DNA of 39,941 bases from Viridibacillus sp050279675 (GCF_050279675.1 NZ_JBNNUK010000027.1:1-39941), one strand, 5' to 3'; counted from the stretch's first letter, positions 8,176 to 16,540 are shown. Program-made: numbers and translations. The notes: generated by a model not told the origin, from the sequence alone.

Positions 8176-9354
8176 TCAACTTTCTAGTTTTGCTAGTATT
8201 TTTTCGCGCTCCGCTTCAAAGTATTCATCCTGAGAATTATCACCACTTCTTTGTTCTTCTGCTTTTTTAACTTTCCGTTCCTGATACCAGTCTGGAAGAG
8301 CTACTTTTTGAGCTTTCTGTTTACTTAACCCGCTGAAAGAAATGGTAAATCCTTTACTCTTCATGTCTACTGCTTCAGTAATCTTAAATAGCATAAAGCG
8401 AGATGGGTGTTGAATTTTATTTGTTTTATCATTCATATAATCAACAACAAAATTCAATTCTTTTTGTATATCAATTTCATCACCGAATACATATTGTGCT
8501 CCCTCATAAATTTGAATGAAGTCTGTTAAATCAATTTCATAACCTGTACAAGCCTTATTAATTTGCAATAAAAGATTCTCAATCAGAATTGTCTTTTCAT
8601 CGGGTTGTGGTAACCCTGGCGTATTAGTTGTTTCACAAGCCTTCTTATTTGCTTTAATCGTGAATTCTAATTCAGCAACCTGTCTACCCTTTTTGATAGG
8701 AACATAACTAATATGAATATCAGTTAAATCATTTACTTCATCTATAGATTCATCTAACTTCTTCTTGAAATTAGAGTATTTATCATAGCTTTTCTTTGTA
8801 GCACCTAACATATCCCTTAACAATTTCAACTCTACTTTAATCTTTCTTTTATGGAATATCCATTTTTTACAGATTTCATATAGACGAATTGAATATGTAG
8901 ATTTCAAACCCAAAATATACTCGAGTTTATACGTGGTATATGTTTCTCTTAAACCTATAAGATATGGTTTAAGTCCAGGTGAAAACTTAATTAACAATCT
9001 ACCTTCCTTTGGATAATATTTAGATTCTATAACCCAATGATAGGTTTCCCAAACTTCTTTGCCCTGCTTATCTACTGTAGGTATCTCGATCAGCTTTTTC
9101 ATTAATCCTTTAGTTATATTATGTATCTCCGTATACTTTGCATCTGCTAAACCTAGTAACTTTGAAAATTCTTTAACATGGATTTCATATTCTTTTAAAT
9201 CTATATCATCCTTACGAATTAAACTTATGGCTGTTAATATAAGCTTTTGTTCTCTTAATGTCAGTGGTTCAGTATGTTTGGCTATCACAAGATCATTTGC
9301 TTGTGCTACTGGGAAAGTTGGACTCAATGATTCTAATACTATTTCGTGTTTCAT
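8176..9354 (-). CDS. Replication initiator, Rep_3/RepB family (Rep3)
   Basis: A 392-aa initiator starting at the ATG at 9354, which has GAGAGGTGAG at ideal spacing; the GTG three codons earlier overlaps that site. Blocks: TEPLTLREQKLILTAISLIR near the N-terminus, LKSTYSIRLYEICKKW in the middle, then GATKKSYDKYSNFKKKLDES and KGRQVAELEFTIK in the second winged helix. The tail EYFEAEREKILAKLES resembles the Rep1 tail EEEKRKVLAKIGK. Rep1 and Rep3 thus look like close paralogues, and their iterons also share AGTA-C-TTTTA. Confidence 0.85.
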   Translation of the reverse strand: MKHEIVLESLSPTFPVAQANDLVIAKHTEPLTLREQKLILTAISLIRKDDIDLKEYEIHVKEFSKLLGLADAKYTEIHNITKGLMKKLIEIPTVDKQGKEVWETYHWVIESKYYPKEGRLLIKFSPGLKPYLIGLRETYTTYKLEYILGLKSTYSIRLYEICKKWIFHKRKIKVELKLLRDMLGATKKSYDKYSNFKKKLDESIDEVNDLTDIHISYVPIKKGRQVAELEFTIKANKKACETTNTPGLPQPDEKTILIENLLLQINKACTGYEIDLTDFIQIYEGAQYVFGDEIDIQKELNFVVDYMNDKTNKIQHPSRFMLFKITEAVDMKSKGFTISFSGLSKQKAQKVALPDWYQERKVKKAEEQRSGDNSQDEYFEAEREKILAKLES

Positions 9355-9394
9355 ACTACTCACCTCTCGACTTATTATACATATAATCCCTAAA

Positions 9395-9446
9395 AGTTAC
9401 AAAATGAAAATAAAAGTAGCTTTTCTATTCTTAAAAGTTACTTTTG
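9395..9446. promoter_or_regulatory. Inverted half-iterons before Rep3
   Basis: AAAAGTTAC, AAAGTAGCTTTT and AAAAGTTACTTTT occur in alternating orientation between the Rep3 start and its iterons. They are plausible autoregulatory operators, as at Rep1. Confidence 0.45.
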
Positions 9447-9457
9447 ACCTCCTAAAT

Positions 9458-9839
9458 ACGGCGAATTAGTAACTTTTATTACTACTAACGGCGAATTAGT
9501 AACTTATAAATGAAAATCATCATTAAATACATAATGCTTTTTTGACAAAAAAAGGTGAAACATATTAAAGGTAGATCGTTCAAGGCGAAAAATTAGCTTT
9601 TAATTAGCTCATTCACGGCGAAAAAGTAACCTTTTAAATATTAGGTACTAAGAAATCAGTGATCACGGCATTTATCTAAAACTATTAATGTGACGTCGAA
9701 TTAGTAGCTTTTCACAGCGGAAAAGTAACTTTTAACGTCGAATTAGTAGTATTTAACGGCGAAAAAATATCTTTTAACGTCGAATTAGTAGTATTTAACG
9801 ACGAAAAAATATCTTTTAACGTCGAATTAGTAGTTTTAA
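9458..9839. repeat. Iteron array 3 (origin of Rep3), with alternating unit types
   Basis: About eleven 21-bp units. Four dispersed units (9458, 9488, 9584, 9615) match ACGGCGAATTAGTAACTTTTA or a near variant. From 9693 seven units are contiguous and alternate between ACGTCGAATTAGTAGTATTTA (type A) and ACGGCGAAAAAATATCTTTTA (type B), which makes a 42-bp higher-order repeat. Confidence 0.8.
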
Positions 9840-9884
9840 GAGTCTGCAATCCCTTATATATCAAGGCTTTGCAGACTCTTAAAA
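9834..9884. repeat. 16-bp perfect inverted repeat at the end of iteron array 3
   Basis: TTTTAAGAGTCTGCAA (9834-9849) pairs perfectly with 9869-9884 around a 19-nt spacer that can itself pair weakly (CCTT/AAGG). It sits between the iterons and the AT-rich segment. It could be an origin structure or a terminator that insulates the origin. Confidence 0.6.
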
Positions 9885-9930
9885 CATATAAAACAATTAA
9901 AACAATATATAATAATATAAAACAACCAAA
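9881..9930. other. AT-rich AAAACATAT/AAAACAATT repeats, putative unwinding element of origin 3
   Basis: Shares an identical 20-mer with origin 2 (7791-7810) and continues with ACAATATATAATAATATAAAAC. No clear DnaA box seen. Confidence 0.5.
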
Positions 9931-9931
9931 C

Positions 9932-9968
9932 AAAAAGAGCAGCATATCTACCAGAGATATAGCTGCTT
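9932..9968 (-). terminator. Minus-strand terminator
   Basis: On the minus strand AGCAGCTATATCT...AGATATGCTGCT is followed by CTTTTTG. It would stop transcripts from the hydrolase side before they enter origin 3. Confidence 0.5.
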
Positions 9969-10034
9969 CTTATTGTTTAGAATAATGATAATTAAATTAA
10001 CTAAGGTTCTGGTAGGGGTGGGTTGGATTCCATT

Positions 10035-10215
10035 TTAGATAAAAATTAATTTATTATCTTTTACTATTTCTTTATAAACTTCACTATCATGCTTAAAGGT
10101 AGACTAGTCATAAACATCAATTTCATGTTCTCATGCCACTGCTTTCACTTTTTCAAATCTTATTGCCTCTACCGTATTATAAACTGTGCGATTTTTCTGA
10201 TGTACTATCTCAGTA
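10035..10215 (-). pseudogene. Gene remnant with internal stops
   Basis: The minus-strand frame reads VHQKNRTVYNTVEAIRFEKV, a stop, EHEIDVYD, another stop, then STFKHDSEVYKEIVKDNKLI. This is clearly former coding sequence. The ending DVYD...EIVKDNKLIFI is reminiscent of small nucleotidyltransferase-domain proteins, but that is a weak impression only. Confidence 0.35.
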
Positions 10216-10251
10216 GTAAAACACCCGAGAACTGAAGATAGTTCTAGAATT

Positions 10252-10914
10252 TTAATGTGAAATTACTTTTTGAATCTGATCATTTAAATTTACCTTACTT
10301 AATCCTCCGTGGTAACAGACCACAGATTCAATGTCGAGGTCTAGGTATTTCTTCAAAGAGAGTCGAGCTTCTTTTATATCCAGTACTGTCGGGGCATGAA
10401 TTCCCCTAATTATTCCGTTTACACTGTACATCGAATCCCCAGCAATGAGAGTTTTACTTTGTCTTAAATAAAGGCTGATATGACCGGGAGTATGCCCAGG
10501 AGTATGGATGACGCGAATCCCGCCGAAAAACGGTAGTTCCTGACCGTCAATCAAGGTATCGTCCACTCTGCCCTTCGGGGGATTCTCAAGGTGCCCGTCT
10601 TTTAAAAGAGGTATCACGCCCTGAATATAAGGCTTATCCAGTTCGTGTGCATAAACTTTAACTTTATTGCCACACTCCTGCAAAATCTCAGGAAGATTAC
10701 CTATATGATCCACATCTTGATGCGTCAAAATCACAACTTTTAGTTTGTCTATCGACACTCCTACCTTTTCCATGCCTTCGTTTAAATCTTTAATTTGCCC
10801 CGGGAATCCTGTGTCTATTAAAACAGCCATTTCTTGATCCCACAAAAGAATTGGGTGAATAATATTCCCATGATAATCAAGATGAAGCATTTCTACTCCC
10901 TTTGAAATTTCCAT
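10252..10914 (-). CDS. MBL-fold metallo-hydrolase
   Basis: The 220-aa protein has the full metal-binding set of the metallo-beta-lactamase superfamily: LTHQDVDHIG at residues 63-72 (H65, D69, H70), HTPGHTPGH at 137-145 (third His), AGDS at 158-161 (bridging Asp) and CYHGG around His202. It should bind two metal ions and hydrolyse an ester or thioester bond; the substrate cannot be read. The start has a strong AAAGGAG. It is cytoplasmic, with no signal peptide. It stands alone, and its GC content looks higher than that of its neighbours, which hints at separate acquisition. A TetR-type operator lies about 220 bp upstream. Confidence 0.85.
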   Translation of the reverse strand: MEISKGVEMLHLDYHGNIIHPILLWDQEMAVLIDTGFPGQIKDLNEGMEKVGVSIDKLKVVILTHQDVDHIGNLPEILQECGNKVKVYAHELDKPYIQGVIPLLKDGHLENPPKGRVDDTLIDGQELPFFGGIRVIHTPGHTPGHISLYLRQSKTLIAGDSMYSVNGIIRGIHAPTVLDIKEARLSLKKYLDLDIESVVCYHGGLSKVNLNDQIQKVISH

Positions 10915-11137
10915 AACTTTGGTCTCCTTTATAATTAGATTTTAATGATATCAAAGAATGGGTTTGGTTACACAAGAAGTTTGAAAGAATAAAGCTGATT
11001 TTTACGTATAATAATATTATTCAGTATCACTTTTCTATAATCTATAAATTCCATTAATCCCCCTTCTCTTAAAACTCTATTTTTTCATCCCTTCTATCCT
11101 ATCTAATTCTCCCCCCAATTTTCTTTTTCCTTCTTAA

Positions 11138-11155
11138 ACTAACCAACCAGTTAGT
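11138..11155. promoter_or_regulatory. TetR-family-type operator palindrome
   Basis: ACTAACCAACCAGTTAGT is a perfect 6-bp inverted repeat with a 6-nt centre, of the kind bound by TetR-family repressors. No TetR gene is present in the window. It may control the MBL hydrolase or be left over from a lost locus. Confidence 0.4.
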
Positions 11156-11231
11156 ACAATAACGTCAACAAAAAAAGCGTTAATCCATCTTGGATCCCCA
11201 CCGTTACTTGCATAACATCTAAAGTGTCCCC

Positions 11232-11414
11232 TTAAATTTTTACATAGCTTTCGATTATAAACCCACATTCAGTACAAATAATGTATTCAACAACTGACCC
11301 AACAAAGTTCATCTTATTATCCGGGAACATAACCCCATATCCACTACGCTTACCTTTCCCCAATTCTTTTTCACCACATTTTGGGCATTCTTTTACTTTC
11401 GTAGAATGTTTCAT
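11232..11414 (-). CDS. Small zinc-ribbon protein
   Basis: The 60-aa product has two CxxC knuckles, CPKCGEKELGKG (Cys9, Cys12) and ICTECGFIIES (near residue 48), which together make a four-Cys zinc ribbon. Between them is SGYGVMFPDNKMNFVGSVVE. Similar small proteins in Bacilli are often labelled 'transcription initiation factor TFIIIB' from the ribbon alone, without functional evidence. It may bind nucleic acid or protein. It is a single gene with no operon partner. Confidence 0.65.
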   Translation of the reverse strand: MKHSTKVKECPKCGEKELGKGKRSGYGVMFPDNKMNFVGSVVEYIICTECGFIIESYVKI

Positions 11415-11497
11415 TTATGTTTCACTTTAATAACTGTCTACCAATTATCTTCAGAATAATAATATATTGCGAAGAAAAGCCAAGTCAAAAAGGTAAA

Positions 11498-11684
11498 CTA
11501 CGGAAATATAAATCCATTAATTAATGGTATTCTACGGATCAATTAGATACTATAATGCAACTGAATATAACTGAAAGCTTCCCAATACTTTCTACGGCAA
11601 ACAATAGCAATGTACTTATATATTCGAAAACCTTGTAATTATAACGATTTTTTAAATACTGATAAACAATCAAAAACTACGGAA
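11498..11684. repeat. Four CTACGG sites upstream of tubC
   Basis: CTACGG followed by A or C occurs at 11498, 11532, 11592 and 11678. It resembles the TTACGG half of the repeats nearer tubR. The sites may be low-affinity extensions of the centromere or chance remnants. Confidence 0.35.
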
Positions 11685-11914
11685 AGTTATCTACATTAAA
11701 AAAATGAAGTCCAATTGAGAAAAATAGAATATGTTAAAAAAGAGAGACATTAATTTACCAGTTAGTCATTTGATTAGAGTATTTGATAGAAGAACTTTAT
11801 TGAATCGATTATGAAGAATGCAATTGTAATAAAAAATAGATATTTCATTCTTTCAATTAGTTTAGAATACTCATAATTTCAAGCTAAAATAGATGTATTA
11901 AAGATTAGTATTTT

Positions 11915-12098
11915 TATTACCGTAATGATTACCGCAGTTATTACCGTAATATATAAACCGTTGGTAACAATGATTTTGTGAGCTATTTCTTTATAGTTGA
12001 TTTATATAATAAAACAGTATATTATTGAATAAAGTGCTTCATTACGGCAATTATTACGGTAATGATTACCGTATATTATTGTAATGATTACCGTAATG
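11915..12098. repeat. tubC-like centromere: two clusters of ATTACCGTAAT repeats
   Basis: Cluster one (11915-11950) has three ATTACCGTAAT-type units. Cluster two (12041-12098) has about five, in both orientations, ending 30 bp before the tubR start. The unit is nearly palindromic. The position directly upstream of tubR-tubZ is where TubR-binding iterons lie in known TubZ plasmids, and cluster two should also overlap the operon promoter, giving autoregulation. Confidence 0.75.
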
Positions 12099-12127
12099 AA
12101 TAAATTAACGACTTGGAGGTGTTAAAA

Positions 12128-12442
12128 TTGCTGGATCTTAATCAAGTCATGGATATATTAAAGAAGAATTTATCAGATGAAAGTAAATGGATTTTAAGTG
12201 CATTAATTACTAGTACAAACCCTACTTCAAAAGAGAAATTATGGGAACTAACAAATACCTTGTATATAGAAAAAGGAATTTCTAATGATCCCACAGCTAA
12301 AATAATATCTTCTCGTTATGTCTTAGATATACATACAGCCAGATTAGAAGGTGCCGGATTAGTTGAAGTAACTGCTTTAGGAAGAATTAGAGTTTATTCA
12401 GTCAGTGAATTCGGGAGAATGTTAATAACTCACTTAAGTTAA
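12128..12442 (+). CDS. tubR: TubR-like partition DNA-binding protein
   Basis: A small winged-helix protein of about 104 aa encoded directly before tubZ, as in type III partition systems. I chose TTG at 12128 because GGAGGT ends 7 nt before it; a TTG at 12113 would overlap that site. Visible features are helical segments around NQVMDILKKNLSDESKWILS, a recognition-helix-like TSSRYVLDIHTARLEGAGLV stretch and a wing around VTALGRIRVYSV. TubR binds tubC as a multimer and links the plasmid to TubZ filaments. The identification rests mainly on size, fold-like layout and position. Confidence 0.75.
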   Translation: MLDLNQVMDILKKNLSDESKWILSALITSTNPTSKEKLWELTNTLYIEKGISNDPTAKIISSRYVLDIHTARLEGAGLVEVTALGRIRVYSVSEFGRMLITHLS

Positions 12443-12464
12443 AATTACAAAAGGAGCTGTTCAT

Positions 12465-13778
12465 ATGACAAAGCAAAATATCATTACTCATCATAAGGAT
12501 GTAAAACTAAGTATTAACTTCGGATTTCTAGGTTTAGGTATGGGTGGTTCATCAATAGCTGCAGTATGCGGTGACGTTAAAACAAATGCTTCTTTCCCAT
12601 ACAAAGCATTACTAGTTAATACTAACTCAATGGATTTAGATAAAATAAAAGTAGAAAATGAATCGACAGTTAAATTACTAATTGGTGATGGTAAAGGCGC
12701 ATCACGAGACATTAACCGTGGTGAAGAAATTTTCGTAGAACACGCTAATAAAGTCGCTGACAGTGTAAAATTGCATTTTGCAGATAGAGACTTCATTTGG
12801 GTTGTTGCAGGTCTTGGCGGTGGGACAGGAACAGGTTCTATTATCCAAGCAATTAAAGTGCTAATGACAAATAATTTCCAAAAGAAATTCGGATTAATAC
12901 TGACATTACCTAGAGATAGTGAAGGAAGTACTGTACTAAGTAATGCCCTTGAAAGACTTCAAGTTATTAATAAAGCAATGCAAGGTTTAGGTTCTGTCGT
13001 AATTGTAGATAACCAAAAACTATTTAATTATTTTGAAACAACGAATAGTAACGCAACAGTACAATCGTATCTGTCATTTGCAAACTCATATATTGCAGAT
13101 ACTTTACACGGCATGAATGTAGTTACATCAAGCTACCAACCTTATGGTGAATTCCATTTCGATAGTTCTGAATTCAAAAAGCTTATCACTACACCTGGTG
13201 TACTTCACTTCGTTAAATATGAAACAAAAGTACAAAGTATTGATGTGAAAAAACCAATAGAACATCTAAATACATTGCAGAAACAAATTGTAAATGGAGT
13301 TCTATCCGATGGATATAACTTAGCGAAGACTTCAAGATTAGCATTAAGTATCCTTGCCCATTCTAATTCGGCACATAATATATTCAATATTGAATTCACG
13401 AAATCTATAGAAGATCTATTATCTGAAATTGCACCGATTGTTAGTGAAAAACCTGTAGGTCAGTATATCTATCCATTTAATGAAACTTCTAAAGTATACT
13501 ATTACGCTGCATTTGCTGGACTTGATTTACCGAGTCGAGTTAGAGCTATGATAGAAGAAAATAATAGAGTAATAGAAGCAAAGAAAAACTTATCTACTGA
13601 AAAAGTTGAAGATATTTTCAGTAACTTTGTTACGACTAACCCGACGACCAAAGAAAGCACTTTAAATGGTGATGAAGAGTTTGCTCGTTTATTTAATCAA
13701 CCAATAGACAATGACGATGAAAAAGATGGTCAAAATGAAGGTGACAAAGCATTCGCTGCCCTTTTTGGTGATAAGTAA
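12465..13778 (+). CDS. tubZ: TubZ: plasmid tubulin/FtsZ-like GTPase
   Basis: The 437-aa protein has the tubulin/FtsZ signature: a glycine loop GLGMGGSS at residues 23-30 and the GTP-phosphate T4 loop GLGGGTGTGS at 116-125. It should polymerise with GTP and push or pull plasmid copies apart through TubR bound at tubC. The length and divergence fit plasmid TubZ and not cell-division FtsZ. The ATG follows AAAGGAG, 22 bp after tubR. The C-terminal tail is very acidic and carries two similar motifs, EEFARLF (about 404-410) and KAFAALF (about 428-434), where other TubZs have a TubR-binding tail. Confidence 0.9.
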   Translation: MTKQNIITHHKDVKLSINFGFLGLGMGGSSIAAVCGDVKTNASFPYKALLVNTNSMDLDKIKVENESTVKLLIGDGKGASRDINRGEEIFVEHANKVADSVKLHFADRDFIWVVAGLGGGTGTGSIIQAIKVLMTNNFQKKFGLILTLPRDSEGSTVLSNALERLQVINKAMQGLGSVVIVDNQKLFNYFETTNSNATVQSYLSFANSYIADTLHGMNVVTSSYQPYGEFHFDSSEFKKLITTPGVLHFVKYETKVQSIDVKKPIEHLNTLQKQIVNGVLSDGYNLAKTSRLALSILAHSNSAHNIFNIEFTKSIEDLLSEIAPIVSEKPVGQYIYPFNETSKVYYYAAFAGLDLPSRVRAMIEENNRVIEAKKNLSTEKVEDIFSNFVTTNPTTKESTLNGDEEFARLFNQPIDNDDEKDGQNEGDKAFAALFGDK

Positions 13779-13878
13779 TTATTAGTAATGATTATTATAT
13801 GAAAACGCTCAAACTATTGTATTTCAATTCAATGGGTATGATTATGATTTCAAGATAATTCAACTTCTTTAATAATCC

Positions 13879-13916
13879 AAAAAGCATTTTGCAATTGTGC
13901 AGAATGCTTTTTTTGT
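13879..13916 (+). terminator. Terminator after tubRZ
   Basis: AAAAAGCATT...AATGCTTTTT with an inner TGCA/TGCA pairing and a run of seven T, about 100 bp after tubZ. Confidence 0.75.
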
Positions 13917-13971
13917 TTTGTTACGGAAAACTGCGGGAATATATAACTGTAACTTTTTACGTTTCCATAGA

Positions 13972-14077
13972 TTATATTAGTTCGGAAAATATTAGTTTTA
14001 AATGTGCGTCACTTATATTTATTCAGAAAACATTAGGTGTAATTTATTGTAGATTATATTTATTCAGAAAATAATAG
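13972..14077. repeat. Three 24-bp direct repeats spaced exactly 41 bp
   Basis: TTATATTTATTCAGAAAA-type units start at 13972, 14013 and 14054, a constant 41-bp step (about four helical turns). The second and third differ at only a few positions; the first is more diverged (TTATATTAGTTCGGAAAA). They lie between tubZ and the tubY-like gene, so they may be operator or centromere sites bound by that protein. Promoter-like AT-rich DNA follows up to 14330. Confidence 0.6.
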
Positions 14078-14340
14078 ATTTAGATTTTCGTATAATACGG
14101 TACATTCTGATTTATAGAGGGAACATAAAGTGTTGATGTATCAATGTTTCGAAGAGATGTATCGATATTTTTCTTAGATTAAATTAGAAAATTAGTAGAC
14201 TACCGAATAAAGTCGTAGTTTCTTATAGTTTTTCGTTATTCTGTAAAAAAAGTTGCAGTTTATGGTTGATTTTTGCTGGTTTTTTTATTAGATTGAAGAT
14301 AATAGACAGGAATTCTGCGAGTTAGAAAGGAGATGAGTAG

Positions 14341-15312
14341 ATGGAGAATGTTAAAGTATCAGAGGAAACAATCAAAGAGATATTAAAAGATGATCCTTTG
14401 TTTGATATTATAAAAAATACTCCAGCTGAACATACTCTATTAAATGATGAGTATTTGGAAACGATTATAGAAAAAAAGTTTTATCCAACAGTAGAATTAG
14501 CACACTGGTTTGGAATATCTGATGGACAAGTTCGATACTACATTAGACCATTCCAGGATTATATCTTCCAGGGGGAAGACGAAGCTCCTTCATTTAGTAC
14601 TTCTATGAGATTAAGTTTTAAATCCATATTAAAAGTTAGAATGCTAATCCTTCTAAAAGATGAATACAAAGTCAAAGGTTTACAGCAAGTACTGGGTTCA
14701 AGTGGATTGTTAATTAAGGAAGACAGGGTAACTTCTTCGACGACAGAAGTTACAAAAGCGGGTCCTTCAATTCACGACGAAGTTAAAGTGATTAAAGATA
14801 TTTTAAATAATATCTTACAATCGGGTGCATTTACTGTTACAGAAAAAGATGATAAGTATACCGTTAACCTAGCAGCGGAATTAGAAAACATCATAGAAGG
14901 ACACCAAATTAAAGCTTTGGATGAATACCAAGGAAAGCTTCTTACCGAGTATAAAAATTCACTAGAACCAGTTCAGGAAGAGATTGAAAATCTTAAGAAG
15001 CAAAACAAAAAATTAGAAGAGACACTTAAATCTCAAGATCAAGATAAAGATGATCGTAAAAAAGAAGAGGTACTATCTTTCCGAAATGAAATGGAAAGTT
15101 TGCGAAAGCAAAATCAACGATTAGAAACTGTAATGCAATTACAACGAAAATTTGAAGATGAAGCTGCAGCAGAATGGGAAAAGAACAACAACTATGGTTT
15201 CATGGCAAGATTGCTAAAAGCAAACGAGATTGATGCTTCAAAAAGAAAATTCATCATAGAATACGTTGATGAAAAATTGAATAGTAATTTAAATGAAAAA
15301 GACGCTGAATAA
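14341..15312 (+). CDS. TubY-like HTH/coiled-coil partition accessory protein
   Basis: The 323-aa protein begins with a helix-turn-helix of MerR-like type: YPTVELAHWFGISDGQVRYY at about residues 49-68, where a DNA-binding turn precedes a conserved RYY-like end. A linker follows, then a long charged coiled coil (about 185-275, e.g. EEIENLKKQNKKLEETLKSQ) and a C-terminal helix. This matches TubY, the third gene known beside some tubZ loci, which regulates the operon or TubZ polymerisation. GGAGATGAG precedes the ATG. It has its own terminator and the 41-bp repeats upstream, so it is likely a separate transcript. Confidence 0.65.
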   Translation: MENVKVSEETIKEILKDDPLFDIIKNTPAEHTLLNDEYLETIIEKKFYPTVELAHWFGISDGQVRYYIRPFQDYIFQGEDEAPSFSTSMRLSFKSILKVRMLILLKDEYKVKGLQQVLGSSGLLIKEDRVTSSTTEVTKAGPSIHDEVKVIKDILNNILQSGAFTVTEKDDKYTVNLAAELENIIEGHQIKALDEYQGKLLTEYKNSLEPVQEEIENLKKQNKKLEETLKSQDQDKDDRKKEEVLSFRNEMESLRKQNQRLETVMQLQRKFEDEAAAEWEKNNNYGFMARLLKANEIDASKRKFIIEYVDEKLNSNLNEKDAE

Positions 15313-15316
15313 AAAG

Positions 15317-15354
15317 AAAAAACCGTAACCCAATAATAGGGATACGGTTTTTTT
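15317..15354 (+). terminator. Terminator after tubY-like gene
   Basis: AAAAAACCGTA...TACGGTTTTTTT with inner CCC/GGG, right after the stop codon. Confidence 0.85.
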
Positions 15355-15426
15355 AACCACTCATGTAAGTTAACATATAATACCTGCGACTTATTATTTT
15401 TTTAAGTTGATTCTAGCATACGAAAA

Positions 15427-15492
15427 TTGAAAGACAATATACAAAAGCAAGAACAGCTAATTGGATTCTTTGTGAACACAGTAGTTATTAGG
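15427..15492 (+). pseudogene. Fragment of an NRPS condensation domain
   Basis: The short frame reads QKQEQLIGFFVNTVVIRDK. The core IGFFVNTVVIR matches the conserved 'IGxFVNTLxLR' motif of nonribosomal peptide synthetase condensation domains. Only about 20 residues remain. It sits just before an MFS transporter scrap, a pairing common in lipopeptide clusters, so the piece probably came from such a cluster. Confidence 0.5.
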
Positions 15493-15544
15493 GACAAGAT
15501 CTACTCTTTAGATACCTATTGCCCAATCTCCACTAGCGATATCG

Positions 15545-16453
15545 TTGATAACTCTCGCAGAATACTCACCAATCTTTTTGTTCTCTTTCTTCGGTGGTGT
15601 ACTGGCAGATAGGTGGAAGCCCAAAAAGACAATGATTTGGTGTGATTTCCTAAGTTATGCAGAAGTAATCTTAGAAGAAGCATTTTGGAAAAATGTAAAT
15701 TCTAGTTTATCAATGGATGGAATCATTTTAGCGAATTCATGGGGACTCCCTAGTCAGTTAGATCCACTAACTTATTCTACTGAACAAACTACGATGTTGA
15801 AATTAATGTCACAATTTTTCCCTAATATTAAAGCCTTGCCAAGTCGTAGAAATATTACATTTTTAGCATCAAAGGCAGATTTAAGAATAAAGTACCCTGA
15901 ATTATCAGATGATTTGAAATCATTAGATCAAATTGGTTTAAAGCTTTTATTTTTCAAAGCATATATTAGTGAAAATATAGATGTATCCCAGATTATAGAT
16001 ATAGAAGACAATATATTGTATACAATAGAGGACTTGGATAATCTAATGTATCGGGAATGGAAAACATTGTTAAATGAAATTAATCATATTCGAATTAAAG
16101 CGCATTTGAATCCTCTATCACAGGTAAATGATTTATTAGATTTCCCAGATGAAGCTCAAAGGTTTACCGAAGCTGCTTTAATGCATAGACCAATTATTGC
16201 TACTACTATTCCTACGCTAGCAGGTTGTACGGCGTTTGTAGGTAACAAAAAATTAGATTGGTATATTAAGTGGTTAGTAGAAGAAAAATCACGTTTAATG
16301 ATGATTGATAAAGAGTGGTTTGTTAATATAGCTTGCTGGCAAGCATACCAAATTGCTACAAATCCATACGCAGGATATGAACATTGGCTACCACAGTTAG
16401 AAAAACTTCTATTTACAATTCAATCTCATGTACTTGCTACAAATAATATTTAA
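15545..16453 (+). pseudogene. Chimeric ORF: MFS transporter scrap fused to unknown protein
   Basis: The 302-aa frame starts with an MFS fragment, SPIFLFSFFGGVLADRWKPK followed by KTMIWCDFLS: the loop 2-3 motif GGxLADRxxxK lies at about residues 17-29. At about residue 36 it switches to a soluble protein with no transporter features (EEAFWKNVNSSLSMDGIILA ... to the end, LEKLLFTIQSHVLATNNI). That second part, about 265 aa, has no internal stop and may be the 3' portion of a once complete gene fused by recombination. No good ribosome binding site precedes the ATG. I do not recognise the C-terminal part. Confidence 0.5.
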
Positions 16454-16481
16454 TTCGGAATTAAGTAAAACTAGTTGAATA

Positions 16482-16540
16482 AATAAAAAGTAGAAGTCAG
16501 AAATGGTTGTAATACCAGCAATGACTTCTACTTTTTATTT
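16482..16540. terminator. Terminator after chimeric ORF
   Basis: A perfect 18-bp stem, AATAAAAAGTAGAAGTCA (16482-16499) with 16522-16539, around a 22-nt loop; A and T tracts on both sides. Confidence 0.75.

Noticed and set aside
9712..9945. Minus-strand frame with repeated TTNSTLKDIFS peptide
   Set aside because: The peptide repeat is only the translation of the 42-bp iteron repeats of origin 3.
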